A DNA stretch of 64,000 nucleotides, taken from assembly GCA_037976565.1 (NCBI GenBank), contig CP137675.1, forward strand, positions 23,826,629 through 23,890,628. The letters run 5' to 3'. The stretch comes from Mesocentrotus franciscanus. Lineage: Eukaryota; Echinodermata; Echinoidea; Camarodonta; Strongylocentrotidae. A program made the position numbers and the translations under genes. The notes under the pieces are model-generated. The model saw nothing but the letters and a program-made list of their open reading frames with translations, made no database searches and was not told the DNA's origin. How positions within the stretch are numbered: the first letter of the stretch is position 1; each line of letters begins with the position of its first letter. Below are positions 12,240-26,300 of the stretch, piece by piece.

Positions 12240-13730
12240 AATTGAATGAGTTATTAAAGCAATTTATGCAGCTAACATGGCATGAAAGTGTGCAGTTTTG
12301 TGTTTTATGAAAATCAAATTTCACTAAATTGACTCTATCCTGACCTACGATATCCCCTAAGGGAGAGTGGCTTTGTTAGTGACGTCAGAGCCGGGATATA
12401 TGCTTCACGCAGCTATAGAGACTTACTGCGATCTACACACAAATGTTCATAGAGTGGATGTCAGTTCCACTCTCTCAAAACGATTGAAATATTGCCTGAA
12501 TGGTCAATATCTGACATACAGTTGTCCTCTCCCGTCCTGAAACATATCATAATGTCAATATTCATGTCATTATTGGCATTGAAAAAGTGACAATATTCGT
12601 AAAATAACTGTTTACAACTCAACTTTTTAGCTCACCGGCTTTAGCTTGCCAGCTGAGCTGTATGTACACGGAGATGAAAAATCAACCTAGCTGTGTTTCA
12701 AAACAAAATTACTTATAGTAGAATCATGTTCCGAGGTGGAATTTCCTTTGACATAACAATGAATAATGTTTCTTCTCCATTTTCATTTGTCGATAACTAT
12801 AATTACATAGAATAGTGTATTTCACGCCGTTTTGTTTTGGTTTGGTTTCGTAAGGGTTTAGTCTATCGCGACTGAAATGCAAGCGTATAGTACTGTGTGT
12901 GTGCGGTGTGCGGTGCAGTCACGTTTACGTGTGTTTTGATGTGCGCGCAGGTAATGCGGCTGCCAAGAGCCGCACTACTCGCAGATGAATCGTAACAACA
13001 GCAGAATCGCCTCGATTTTTCCAGCTAATCTAGCCATGATACGATCGACTAAATGAAATATTCTTCGATTTGTTTAAATTTTATTTGATTCATAATAATG
13101 ATTAAATCAATACTAACTGTTTTTCCATAGTAGAAGAGGTGAAGTCTCCGACTGATAATGTCAAAGTGAAACTACATGGTGGTAAAAATCGCCGGCACCC
13201 AAATCCCCATGTATGCAGGCTTGCTGTACAACAAAGCCGGGGACACAGCCATAGTTTCACCTTCTTTTTCCACATTTTTAAATGTTTTTATTTCACAAAT
13301 AATACATTTCTTAGAACATCAAGATGAAAATATTAATGAGAAGTAACTTACAAACGATTTTGTATTATAATTTATTCTATAGTAAGGGTAAAATAACACA
13401 TAAGTTGAAGCTGTGTTTTCAGCCTTATATTGTTATACATGCATTCTACTAGATACCCGGAAGTGGCACACTAGCCACGCCTCCCTTTTCCTACGTCACA
13501 GCTAATGGCCGTTTCGGATGACAATAGGGCAAATTTGTCCCAGAGAATAGGGTGATTGTTTTCACCCTAATTTCGCTTTTTCGGAAGTGTTATATTGTTT
13601 GAATGTACGGTCATCCAAGCTCATTGTATGGCTTATAAGCTTTTGTAGATATGAATAACTTCATATTTAAGGCTCTTCTATGAATATCAACTTCAAAAAA
13701 CAATCTTAAGAAATATCTGTTTAATTTAGC
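12240..13730. other. Non-coding stretch
   Basis: No gene is seen. Two small hairpins are visible: AGCTCACCGGC / GCCAGCTGAGCT near 12,640, resembling the end of a common marine-invertebrate repeat, and TGCGGCT / AGCCGCA near 12,955. Confidence 0.4.
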
Positions 13731-13734
13731 CTAT

Positions 13735-13889
13735 AATTGATTACAACTACCTTTCCTGTACTGTACCTTTCCTATTGCACTTTTGTATATATTTATCATG
13801 TATTTCATCTTTTGCACAAGCTGCGCCTTGAGCATTTGATTGTCAAGTGGATTTGGCGCCTTACAAATCTTATGTATTATTATTATTAT
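13735..13889 (+). mobile_element. SINE-like or LINE-tail fragment with (ATT)n end
   Basis: The sequence has the form 'ttgcacaagctgcgccttgagca ... ggatttggcgccttac' and ends in ATTATTATTATTAT. The same kind of end, with a GCGC-flanked hinge and an ATT tail, occurs at 49,398-49,550 and, inverted, at 51,085-51,255. Confidence 0.5.
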
Positions 13890-14219
13890 GCAAGTGTGGA
13901 AGAACATCAGAGAAAAATTATCTCTGAAAAGCATGGCTCTTCAAATGCCTCAATATTCTAAATATGGCTTGTAAGTATGTAACATCATTAAAATCGGGAC
14001 GGATTTTTATGCCACATGTGAGTCCCATATAAATCTTTCTGTGTACAGTGCTTGTAACTTTACCAAGACTGGGCCAAATTTCTTATAATTTCGATGATTC
14101 CAGAACTTTGCAGTATACACCAAATACTTATATGCTAGATGATTCACCTTTTCTGATAGATTCCACAACGTTTTTTTCACAATGCAATCGCATGACCAGA
14201 ACTCAACTTTATCTTTAAC
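13876..14219 (+). mobile_element. Truncated copy of a 392-bp TIR element (MITE)
   Basis: This is close to the reverse complement of 53,660-54,010: GCAAGTGTGGAAGAACATCA, TCGGGACGGATTTTTATGCC, ACTTTACCAAGACTGGGCC and GCAATCGCATGACCAGAACT occur in both. The right end TCTTTAA carries the terminal inverted repeat. The left end is replaced by the ATT tail of the preceding retroposed piece. Confidence 0.75.
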
Positions 14220-14222
14220 GGC

Positions 14223-15835
14223 CTTACATTATTATTAATTTTTTTCATCGCCTCTACAATGCTATTTGAACAATTTGATGACAATAAATGACACACTGGT
14301 ATTATGTTTATGTAGCGTCATATGGCGATCACATGGCAGATATATGATCATCAGTACCAGCTTTATTAATTTAAAGAAAACTGAATTTGAACCCGGGCCA
14401 TAATCTCTCTCTCTCTCTTCGTAATTGCCTTCTCTTTTCTTCACTTTACTTCCTTCTTACCACGGAGTATGTTATGTGTATGTGTATGCCTCGATCATAA
14501 GGAATATAATCACTCATATCGCTAAAAATTATTCTTCTCCTTCCCCTTCTTCTTCATCTTCTTCTAGCTAGTAGAAGTAGTAGTAATAGCAGCAGTGTCA
14601 CAATAATTATTATTATTGTCATGATTATAATAAATGTTATTGGTGTTGATACTTTAATAGTTATTTCGTAAATATTATTATTATTATTATTGTTATCATT
14701 AATATTGTATTATTCTTATAATTATTATTCTTTTTCTTCATATCCTTATTATCATAATCATCTTTTGCAGTACGGCATGTGCCCAGGATTTATTGCAATA
14801 CTACATCCAAGATTTCTACCAAAACTCTCAATTCGTTGCTGAAATATCATCAAGAGAAAAGTAAGATATAAAGAAGAATAAAATAGAGAATAAAGCAGAA
14901 TATGAAATAGAACATAAAATACAATAAAAAATAAAACATATTAAGGTAGAATACAAGATAAAATACAGAATAGATTATAAAGTGGACTATAAAGCAAAAG
15001 ATATCAAAATATATTAGTCTATAATGGTTGATTTTACCATTTCTATATTTCAAATGAAGGTTTGGCAATAAACGAATTTGCACAGTACACTACTCTATTA
15101 CAATAACCATAACCAGATTCATGGACCAATTCGGGTTCAAGGCAGGTTTGTGCAATGCATTCAAAGTATATAAAAGGCAAGAGAAAATACAAAGATTCAT
15201 TAATGAATTGAACTCATGGCAAATCATCACCATTGACAACTAATAAATTTAGTACATGTATGTAAGATAATCTGTGCAAAGCCGGGGTGAAGTATTGATC
15301 AAAAAGGTTGTTGTTGGTGGTTAATGTTGATTAACTATGGTAAGTGTGTAATTATTTTCATGTGATTATTCTAGTATTCTATATAGGTGTTGCGCTCTTT
15401 CCCATTGTTAATGCTTCCAACTCTAAAAAATAACGAAGATGCCAGAACAGTATGCTTACGCATGTCATTAATCATGACCCTAGATCTGACGTCACATTTA
15501 CAAAATTAACAATAAGTACCTAATAATTATAGGTGGATTAGGGTAGTGTTATCGATATATACAGTATGAAGTGGTGAAGATTAAATGTGTTTTTGGCCGC
15601 TGTTACTGGCATGAATGCATGAAATGTGTGTCATTGAGAAGGACATTCCATGATCATGGCATAATCCTTAACATCCTCAAAGAGAGTAACTAATCATATA
15701 ACAAATTGATGTCTTTCGTCATTTCTTAAAATGTGAGTTTATACAGAAAAAATGTAATGTATAACTTTGGTAGCCTTATGTTTCAAGATCCCATCTTGAA
15801 ACATTTTCCCTGTGAATTTACCACGGAAATTCTTA
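14223..15835. other. Non-coding stretch with simple repeats
   Basis: No gene is seen. It holds a CT tract at 14,404-14,420, ATT/TTC-rich sequence at 14,540-14,760 and an A-rich, roughly 10-bp periodic stretch at 14,870-14,980 (variants of 'agaataaaat'). The minus-strand frame at 14,850-15,083 is a product of that low-complexity sequence. Confidence 0.45.
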
Positions 15836-15839
15836 TAAA

Positions 15840-16760
15840 TCAATTCAAATGAATTTATTGCTCATGCAAACATGATACAATGAAATTGCAATTTTATTTG
15901 CAATTTAATATAAGTATATTACAAAAGAATATAAAATGAAACAATGCAAAATATAATAGTAATGACACGAGAAACTAGGAATTAAATAGAAGCAGAGCTT
16001 GTTGAAGTATTAGTTCCTTAGAGGATGTTTTACAATACATCTTGAAAACAAAGTATACATAAAATATCAATAAGTTGAAAAATATGTCACAATGAAGAAA
16101 TTATGAATCCGGGGAAGGAGATACAAATAAAAGGAAAAGTGGGGAAAAATAAAAGAAGGCAAAAATGAAAGAAAATAGAAAAGGAAAATGAATGATTGCA
16201 AAAGCTCTGGAAAGAGGAGGTTAGATCAGCAGAAAGAGGGAGAAAGGGATTGAGTCGAGAGTCAAACAAACCGAGATTCATGCATACCGACGTGTTAATA
16301 TAAGTATAATACCAAAAAAATATACAATGAAACAAGACAAATATAATAGTAATGGCACGAGAAAAAAAAAAGCTGAACATAGTTGAATGTCAGAAACGCA
16401 GCTGACTGGCGATGACACATACATTCATGCATATGTTTTTTTTTTAAATCTGCTTAAAAAAAATGTGTTTAGACTGGTACTTTGTTTAAGAGATGGGTCT
16501 ATGTTATTCAAAAATACTGGACCGGTGTAAAAAATAGTTTTTTGTGCGAAAGCTGTTCTCATTCGAGGAGGGTGAAGTTGACTCGACTGTTTAGTGGGGT
16601 ATAAATGTATCTCGTTGTTTTTTTGAAAATGGAGGAAATCGGGAGAGGTAACTCATTTTTAATCATTTGGAACATAAAGATGATGAGTTACCAAGAATAC
16701 AAGTCATCAATTTTAAGAATGTTGTGTTGTAAAAAAAAAAGTGGTTAGTGTGGGAACGAA
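15840..16760 (-). mobile_element. LINE 3' fragment, minus strand
   Basis: Read on the minus strand, about 16,720-16,480 encodes fragments such as NNEIHLYPTKQSS, RMRTAFAQKTIFYTGP and FLNNIDPSLK, a CR1/L2-type polymerase C-terminus. The 3' untranslated part runs to about 15,845 and ends in a TTGAATTGA-like tail. Positions 15,920-16,100 match 37,560-37,740, a second copy of the same 3' end. A partial internal repeat lies at 16,295-16,375. Confidence 0.65.
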
Positions 16761-17775
16761 AGTAGACATTATGGCTAAGATCACCAACGATAAATTATCA
16801 CTACGAATTCGAGCAATTTAAAAGAGAATTGCGAAAAGATTTATACCAGTACGTGTTACTCCATCGAAAAGGGAAATATTCTTAATGCCTTATTGTCCAA
16901 TGAATACATAATCTCTCTCTCTCTTTCTCTCTCTCTCGCTTCTTTATTTTTTGTTTTTAGATGTGGAGGGTAATGAGATAAAATTCTTGTAGAATTTATA
17001 GTTATTTCATGGCGGGTATAGGTCTAAATCGCTGTAAATGATTATAAACTTGTCAACCCCATCATCAATAGTCATATCCTTATAATGCATTATTGTCCAA
17101 TGAAAACATAATTTCTCTCTCGCTTCTTTAGTTTTCTTTTTTTCTTTTTTGTTTGTTTATTTATCTCTCTTTCTCTTTCCTAAGGTCTCTGTGTTTCTTC
17201 CTCTATTTCTACCTATCCATCACACATATACTGTCTTAATAACTGTTTCTCTACCGTTTCTCATTCTGTCATTAGCAATAAGTGAATCATTGGAAGTTAT
17301 GTACTATTTACTAGTTGATATTATATTTGACGTTTCCTTCAAGCTCTTTGAAAAGCTTTGGACTATCAATACATGTAAACATATCACAATAATGATAATA
17401 ATGATAATGAAAATTAGAAGAAGTAGACCCCAACAAAGGAATTAGTAATAATAGTAAAAGCATACATACATATACATATATATAAATAATATCTGTTGTA
17501 TTATGTAATTTATGTTTTAAGCGGTGGAAGGTAAGGCCTACCGCTCTAATACCAACAGAAAATTAACATCATAATCCCTCATACGGAAATGTTATAGCTT
17601 ATTTGAAACCAGTTCGTTTTTTATTTTTTTTATTTTTTTGGTATACCACTTGTACGAGAACTCATGTAGTGCACTGTGATGGGTTAGCAGAATGAAACAT
17701 ATTCATCCTCTCAACATATTATAAATGAGTATAATATAAAGGTAAGAACAAGATCTAGCTAGACTTTACACTTAC

Positions 17776-17872
17776 GGCATAGTACGTAATTTGGATGGAA
17801 CAGAACGAAGGCACTTAATATTATCCACAGTCTCATACCACGACCAAGCTTCCTATCAGTATTTGACGCCAT
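17776..17872 (-). CDS. Orphan signal-peptide exon of an SRCR-type receptor (copy C)
   Basis: On the minus strand an ATG at 17,872 opens 32 codons ending ...NYVLC plus one base, followed by a consensus GTAAGT donor. The peptide is basic at the start (DRKLGRGMR), then hydrophobic (LWIILSAFVLF), as a secretory signal should be. It is the same length and phase (phase 1) as exon 1 of genes A and B and differs from B's at only four or five residues. No downstream exon is present on this strand within the window. It could be a dead promoter-exon duplicate, or exon 1 of a gene whose other exons lie beyond the window. Confidence 0.7.
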
Positions 17873-17950
17873 ATTTCAAGCACTGAGAATGACGTTTCTC
17901 TTTTGAACGGTTTGTATATATTTATTATCCTAGAGCGAAATTTACCCTAG
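17873..17950 (-). promoter_or_regulatory. Promoter of copy C
   Basis: Upstream of the copy C start codon the minus strand has a TATA-like AATAAATATATAC, then CAAACCGTTCAAAAGAG and AACGTCATTCTCAGTG. The same block precedes genes A and B. The TATA match here is stronger than in A or B. Confidence 0.5.
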
Positions 17951-18039
17951 TATGGTGCACTGGGTGGTTCATGTGTGCGTGCACACAATACAAACAGTGG
18001 GGGTATGGAAATCAGAGGGAGTCAGAAGAAGAGGGCAAA

Positions 18040-18092
18040 GGAAAAGGGAGAGAGAGAGAGAGAGAGAGAGGAAAGAGAGGAGGAGAGAGGAG

Positions 18093-18123
<31 letters not shown>

Positions 18124-18125
18124 GA
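18040..18125 (+). repeat. GA microsatellite upstream of copy C
   Basis: Almost pure (GA)n and (GGA) interruptions. Equivalent CT tracts on the plus strand lie upstream of genes A (19,990-20,095) and B (41,170-41,205), so this tract belongs to the duplicated promoter block. Confidence 0.85.
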
Positions 18126-18688
18126 ACAGAGAAAAGAGCACATTCCCCTACCGAATGTCACGATCCAATGGTCACGCGTGATCGATACAAATGACGCCTT
18201 CTAAAGTTCTGAAAATGGCTTTTTTTCTTTTGCCGTAGCTACATCGTGCCGGGTCAAACCCGTACCCTTTTTTGGATTTAGATACTTCAAGATATGCCCT
18301 TTGCAGCCAAATAAAAAATAATATTTCCAATCACTGACCGACTTTGCGAAGATTTCCCTCCCAAATTCGCAGTTTTCAAGAAAATTGCGAATTAACTTCC
18401 ACTTGCTCTATAATAATGATTTTAATACCGACGTCAATACAAACTCATAAGACTTATGTATACATACACTTGACAACTTTCTGCCAAGTTTGGTAAAATT
18501 TGATGCCGTCATCATAAAGTTATCGCCAAAAATGATGATTGTACTATGCATTACATAACAGCCTGTTACATGCTTGCAGTACATTAGGCGCAAATGACAA
18601 TGGTGTCAAACTAACCGCAATGAAAAGCCCTTTCGAATGATACCAAATACGGTATATGTTGAAGTAGAACATTTTAAGTATATCCCTG
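18126..18688. other. Non-coding intergenic stretch
   Basis: No gene or repeat relationship was recognised. It is part of the 2.36-kb interval between the divergent start codons of copies C and A. Confidence 0.4.
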
Positions 18689-19389
<701 letters not shown>

Positions 19390-19989
19390 GTCATCATCAT
19401 TATTATTGTTACCATCATTATTATTATCATTATAAATAATTATTATAAATATTATTTTTCATATTTTTACATTATTATTATCATCATTATTAATATTATC
19501 ATGATCATTATTATCATTATTATTATTATTATCTCGTCGGTGTGACGGTATTTCTATCAACATACGGCTCAATGACATGTTATCACATGACTACCGAATT
19601 GAGAACTCATCCCTATAGTAAATGTCAACCTCTAATATTCCTAGCTTGTTATGTTATTCAGATATCACCAATCTGTTTCTCTTTGCTTTCCTCGATAGCA
19701 AGTCTTACACAGGTTCTGATTGCCTGTTAATCCACCAAAATAATAGGCACGATTACATTTCACATGTTGGTTATAATGTAAAGACTTACATTCAATCATA
19801 AATGTTGATAACACACTGCAGTGCTTAGTGTATTTCAATCAAAATTGGGCTGCTATTGTAACCCGCCTTTATCAATATGTTATTGGTATTTTAGCTGCGT
19901 TTCCTCTTTTATGTGAGTGACGTATACAATTTTGGTTGAACGATATAATGCACACAAAGCAAATACAACGCCTCCCCCTTTTTTCTCTG

Positions 19990-20095
19990 TTCCTCTCTCT
20001 CTCTCTGTCACTCTCTTTCTCTCCTCCTCTCTCCTCCTCTCTTTCTGTCCTCTCTCTCTCTCTCTCCTTCTCCCTCTTGTTCTGTCTCCCTCTAA
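19990..20095 (+). repeat. CT microsatellite upstream of gene A
   Basis: CT-rich tract with CTC interruptions about 140-240 bp before the gene A start codon. It is the mirror of the GA tract in copy C and of the CT tract before gene B. Confidence 0.85.
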
Positions 20096-20164
20096 TTTCC
20101 ATACTACCTCGTTTGTAGTGTGTGCACACACACACGAACCATCCAGTACACCAGACTAGGGTCC

Positions 20165-20233
20165 ATTTCGCTCTGGGATAATACGTATATACAAACCGTT
20201 CAAAAGAGAAACGTCATTTTCAGTGCTTGAAAT
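20165..20233 (+). promoter_or_regulatory. Promoter region of SRCR gene A
   Basis: Immediately before the start codon lies a block kept in copies A, B and C: a TATA-like GTATATACAAA (20,185-20,195), a Myb-like AACCGTT, a CRE-like AACGTCATT and a possible initiator TCAGT. The short spacing implies a 5' untranslated region of only about 20 bases. Conservation among three copies supports function; the factor assignments are inference. Confidence 0.5.
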
Positions 20234-20330
20234 ATGGCGACAAATACCGGTAGGAAACTTGGTCGTGGTATGAGACTGTGGATAATATTAGGTGCCTTCG
20301 TTGTGTTCTGGCCAAATTACGTACGATGCC
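20234..20330 (+). CDS. Gene A exon 1 (signal peptide)
   Basis: 32 codons plus one base: a basic start (RKLGRG), a hydrophobic core ([12 protein letters not shown]), then NYVRC and the donor GTAAGT. The second in-frame ATG at codon 13 is an alternative start that would still leave the hydrophobic core. The first is chosen because it is kept in all three copies at the same distance from the promoter block. Confidence 0.85.
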
Positions 20331-23300
20331 GTAAGTGTAAAGTCTAGTTAGATCTTGTTCTTACCTTTATATCATACTCATTTTTGATATATTTGATATG
20401 TTTCAATCTACAGGCCCATTACAGTGTACTAGATGAGATCTTGTACAAGTGGTATACCAAGAAAAAAACGAACTGGTTTCAGATCAGCTATAGAGTGGTG
20501 AAGTGTGGCGTCATCAAAAAAAAAGTTTGCCTATGGGAACTCAGTGTTATATTGCGCTGGTTCATAACATTAGGAGCCAGAGCATTATAACACTGAGTTC
20601 CTATAGGAAATCTATTTATTCAGATGGTCATATCTCGGCCAATACCTTACATATTAAATTGGTTTTCGACATTTGGACATTATTTTTGATGCTCTTTCGG
20701 AAAATGAAGAAAGAATTGAGAAATTCCAAAAATAGATTTTTATGACGTCACAGCTTCGGTACTCTATACCACTTCTGTATGAGGACTTATGATGTTAATT
20801 TTCTTTTGGTATAAGAGCGGGAGGCCTTCTCTTCCCGCTTAATAAAATATAATTATTGTAGTATATGTACATATATTGATAGTCCAGAGGTTTTCAAAGA
20901 CCTTGAAGGAAACGTGAAATATAATATCAACTAGTAGATAGTACATAATTTCCAATGATTCGCTTATTGCTGATGACAGCATGAGAAACGGTAGAGATAC
21001 AGTCGCTGAGTCAGTCTATGTGTGATAGATAGGTAGAAATAGAGGAAGAAACAAACACAGAGACCTTAGGAAAGAGAAAGAGAGATAAATAAACAAACAA
21101 AAAACAAAAAAAGAAAACTAAAGAAGCAAGAGAGAAATTATGTTTTCATTGGACAATAATGCATTATAAGAATATGACTATTGATGATGGGGTTGACAAG
21201 TTTATAATCATTTACAGCGATTTAGACCTATACCCGCCATGAAATAACTATAAATTCTACATGAATTTTATCTCATTACCCTCCACATCTAAACAAAAAA
21301 GGAGGGCAATTGTCATTTTCTTCATGTACAAAGTATAATCATGCTTTTTAAGTACTAAACAAATCTCCTATAAAAATTCACCTATCTTTATAACTAGGTG
21401 AATTACTGCATAAATTCAATAATAATTGTTTATTATGCAATTTCAAAATACATGAATCGTAATTGTCATTTTACATGAAAAGCAGCAGAAGCTGGATTGT
21501 TCATGTTTACATGTTGACATAATAAGGTAATAACATATTTAAATATTGATACGTTAAAAAGATTGTTAAAAATACATTTAAAATTACATTGCACAATAAG
21601 AATGACAAAAGGAAGTTTTATACTCTCGTTTAGAATGAATAAATTGGATTTTAAGACTAGAGACGACTGAGGTGAAGACCAGTACTGTGTTTGAAATTTA
21701 ACATGTAGTTAAAAAAAGCAATTACTTATGGTTAATTAGATTGATCAAATTATGGTAAAGGGCTGTTTTTGAAGCGATTGGTTTTGCATTTGAAATTATG
21801 ATATGTAGAAACCTGACGTAATGATATTTTAATTTCTTTTTTGGGAGGTAGCCAGTTCTGGCATGCTGGGTGAACTGTTAAAGATTTTGCAAATTTCCTA
21901 CACAGTACTAGTCTTCTTTCCTCAAGTGCACTTAAATTGCATACTTGACATGCACGTGAATATGACATAAAATTAGAGCCTAAAATAATTTTGCAAACCC
22001 TCCGTTATATTCGTTCGAGACTGTTTTTTTGTTCAGATGTAAGACCACTATGAAACACTGGGGCGCAATATTCCAGTACTGGTCGTATATAACCTGTGTA
22101 GATTAACACTAAATCATTTAAAGGTAAATTAAATTTCTTAAGTTTCCTCAACATATACATTTTTCTATAAAGAGATTAATTCCAATTTTTTGGTAGGATC
22201 TAGTAGGTAAGTTTGAAAAACATGTATTAGATGTATAAAATCATCTGTGATATATAGTTTGTCTGTGTATTGAATACACAGAAAACTATATATCAAAATA
22301 TACGTACCCCGTATACCTGTTGTATTATCATTGTATAGCGCAATCATATGACGTAGTCGCCATGCCACCGAGCACGGCTGAATGGCTGATCGCCCCTTAA
22401 CAAATAATAAAAGCTTATTACCATGTATTGCGACATTGATAGCAATGACCGGATATGAAGGTCGGGTGAATACAATAAATATGTTTTAATGGTGCTCAAC
22501 TCATCCGTGCATAACTGGATACTTTATGAAGATATACACTCTACCTGTATGTACAGAGTAACTGTATATGTTTGTATGGATATATAATATAGGAAATGTA
22601 CCACAAATTAATAGAAATAGCGTGTTCATAAATCGAAAGTTGAGAGAGGGACAAATTACAGTTATGTGATTCAAGTTTTATTACACAAATTCATAATTAT
22701 TATTTTAATTAATGATCCAGAAACGAGAAACTAGAAATAAAGTAGAAACAAGACTTGAAAATACAAAAGGTCTCTGCAGTTAAAAAATAAATTTACACCT
22801 TCTTCCCAAATACAAGCATTTTAGGTATAAATTCGAGTTACTATATTATACGATGGAAATGTTTCATTCTCATTGAATGGTGAGTGGATGTAAATTGGCA
22901 CATGTCCACAGCATGTTCCCACAGGAAAAATCTCAGGGAAATTATTATTCATTTATTTATTTCCGAATCCTTTTTTTCAAAAATATACATGACATTTAAA
23001 CCACTTTATCTAGTTGTGTTTATTTTATTTAATCATGTTCTTTAATTGAGGCTAGCCCTGTCAGTAATTCACTTTTCCCGAGAGGGGGCCTGTAAAAGGT
23101 AAATGTTTTTTAAAATTTTATTATAGAAAGTTCAATTAGATACATGAAAATACATACACATTTAAAAACATGAAATAAACCTTAAACTTACATATAAAAC
23201 TTGTCTGAAAACACGTCGTCATTTACGTCAACACATATTAAACAAAGATTTGAAATAATTTAACGCAAAACTTAAAAAAAGAAGAAATAATAATGTTGTT

Positions 23301-26300
23301 TATGAATGAAGTTTTTACTGAGAGAGAGATAGAGAGAGAGAGAGGAGATTTTTGAATTCATAACATAATTTTCAAGCTCAATTAAGAACCATTCCGACAA
23401 AAAGCTCCCTCTTCGCTTACATGGCGCCGTTGTCACGATGGATAGGTCGTGCATGAGCGATCAGAGACAATTCGTACTTGGTACGGTACTTTGACATTTT
23501 TTGTTCAAGGCAAATAGGTCATAAAACAGTTCCATTTTGCATATACTGTATATTTTATTTTCTCGTCAGTATTTTTTTAAATTTCAGATTATATGCTCCT
23601 CTTCCATGTTTCGGGTTGTTTATACTAATGCATTAAAGAGTGACTGAGCACACTTTAACAAATTTATCCTCTTTGAAATTTTCTACGTAAGCAATTATTA
23701 AATGAATCCCCCCCCCCCATGGCGTAGTTTTTCATTGTCGATATGATTTAACACTTGAATTTAAAAGACGATATGAATATTCGTTGTATGATTCACAATT
23801 GATGAATGAGAGATATAACATTAAGAAGAAAAACGTAATATATTAACAATGATAATGATAACAATAATGATAATAAAAAGGAATTTATATAGTTATTTAT
23901 AATGAAATCATTTGACAGAGTACATGTTCACTTTTGTTAGTGCATTTTTAGCTCTTAAATCTGATAAAAGGTCATTTTCTGTCAATACAATAACTATTGA
24001 TCCCCTTTAATATTTCTGTTTGTAGTTGTTTCTAGAAATGTTCTTGATGTTTTTAATGGTTTGTCGTAGTATTTATCGATAGTATTTCGTCTATTTGTTT
24101 TGGATCAGAATTCGAGGGGGATGTACGCCTTGTTGATGGCGCCCAGAATGGACGAGGGCGGGTGGAGATATACCACGATTACCAGTGGGGCACTATCTGT
24201 GATGACACATGGGACGACTCTGATGCACAAGTTGTCTGTCGACAGCTTGGTTTGGGAACCATCAACGCTCGTGGATATACATCCATCTGGCCTGGGTCTG
24301 GTCCTATCCATCTTGACGGGACCAACTGCCTCGGCAACGAATATCGTCTTGATTATTGCCCTCTCTCATCCTGGGGACTCAACGATTGTACCCACAGCGA
24401 GGATGCGGCTGTAGAATGTGGTAAGCTAAAATCATTTTAGGGTACTACTACAAAGAATACCAGTAGCCTTCTTGAAAGTTTATTTCATAATGCAGTCGTA
24501 TAACGAGTACTTAGCGTCGTCTCCAAATATCCGTACGATGGCGAAGCTACATGGATAACTGGTAGTGAGGCACGCTACTGGCACAGTAATGGTATAATTT
24601 GCCAAACTCTTTTTAGAATGAAATAAAAGTCATTCATATAATAAATTAACAATTAAGCAGATTTTATGATCGTCATGCATTACAAAGTTCATATTTATTG
24701 GGTCTGTTCAGTTATAAAATTGCACAAAAGATCAATCGTAGACCAAAGCTATCTCAATCTTGCACCAGTCATTCCTTATGATAATAAAAATAATAATGAT
24801 TATAATAATTCAAGGTTTATTTCGAAAAATATAGAATACAATGATGCACATGCTTCAGCTAAAAAGCTGAAATGTAAGTGTTTACAACTATCGAGGATAA
24901 ATATAAATAGAAAAGAATATCTATACACAAAACATATCTACATAAACGTACAATGAAACCATGAAAGTTAAAATACTGGTCTGATTAAGCAGACAACTGT
25001 TCAAATATACAAATAAAAAAATATATGTTTGTAAAGAAAAGCTTAACAAAAATCAACGATTATTAAGAAGATCAATAGAATATGGAATTGCACTTTAAAA
25101 CGAGAGGTCCTACATTTATATTGACTACTTTTGTTTATTTCGTAATTACATGCCAACAATTTTTCGTTTAGGAAGCCAGCCTTTGCATTGTGGGTTTTTA
25201 ATTATAGATACAGCAAAACAATACATAATTTTTCTCGCATTATTTGTGATCGTTCAAGTTGGCGTCGTTTCAAGGCGTCTTCATAATTGATATAACTTTC
25301 ACCTAAAATGATTTTACATACTCTTTTCTGGATTCTTTCTAAATTCTCTATGTGCTGTAAAGTAAGAGCTCCATTAAAAACAGGACTAATGTATCCAACA
25401 TCTATTTGAATTAAGTCAGGAATTGGTACTTTATATTTATTAACCGTTCTAAACATGTAGTTTTCTATTGCACTTTTTTTAAAACTTCATTTATGTGAGT
25501 GTCCCATTTCAAATTCTGTTGGATGTAGACTCCCAGAATTTTTATAGTTTTTACATGTGACAATTGTGAATCACCATTACTCAAAATCTTAGGTATAGAT
25601 GGATTTTTGATGACTGTAATTCTCATTGCAGTGCATTTTTTAGGGTTTGGTCTCATGTGATTTCTTTTTGTCCATTCTAATAAATTATCTAATACATTTT
25701 GTAATATTGGTTGTTGTTGTAAAGTTCGACCTTCAAGTAGAGTAAGATCATCAACATAATAACGATTGATATTGGCAAGCATCATTAAAAATAATTAGAA
25801 ATAGAATGAGGCCTAACTTCGTACCTTGAGGAGCTCCGGCATGGGTGGTTACATATTCAGAAAAAAACATTTTGATATTTTACACACTTAGATCGTTGTT
25901 CTAAAAATGTATTACCCAATCTATAATAAATGGTCTGACATTGAGATCAATCAATTTCCTAATCAAAATATTGTGATCCAATCTGTCAAATACTTTGGAA
26001 AAATCGGTACAAATAATAGTTGACATAGATTTAGGTATCTCACAATTTAAAAAAATTATTATGCAATAGTCTCATAAGATAGTGAGATGTTGATAAACCA
26101 GGTCTATTACCATATTGATGAGGGTCAATGTACTTTGATATGTCTTCCAAAAGCCACTTGGCTATAAAAGATTCTGCCATTTTTGAGAGACGACTAGTTA
26201 ACGTTATGGGGCGTAGTTTTTCAATTGTTGGTGGTTGAGATTTTGGGATTAGAACAATTTGACTTCTTTTCCACTGTCATGGTACTATGCCCTGATGGAA

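Larger units (their letters stand above)
16880..18125 (-). repeat. Block C: inverted partial copy of the SRCR gene 5' end
   Basis: The stretch is the reverse complement of about 20,000-21,300 in block A and is also related to 41,170-42,350 in block B. It contains the GA tract, promoter region, signal-peptide exon and about 0.8 kb of intron 1 of the SRCR receptor. Homology stops near 16,975, with a shorter repeated piece to 16,880, beside the CT tract at 16,914-16,942. No SRCR exon is found to the left on the minus strand, so the copy is truncated inside intron 1. Confidence 0.85.

Noticed and set aside
14850..15083. A 77-codon minus-strand frame rich in Phe and Tyr
   Set aside because: Low-complexity A/T sequence; no domain and no conservation.
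17149..17445. A 98-codon frame whose second half ([20 protein letters not shown]) recurs in blocks A and B
   Set aside because: It is intron 1 sequence conserved only because the blocks are duplicates; the frame is on opposite relative strands to the gene, has no splice context and is interrupted in A.
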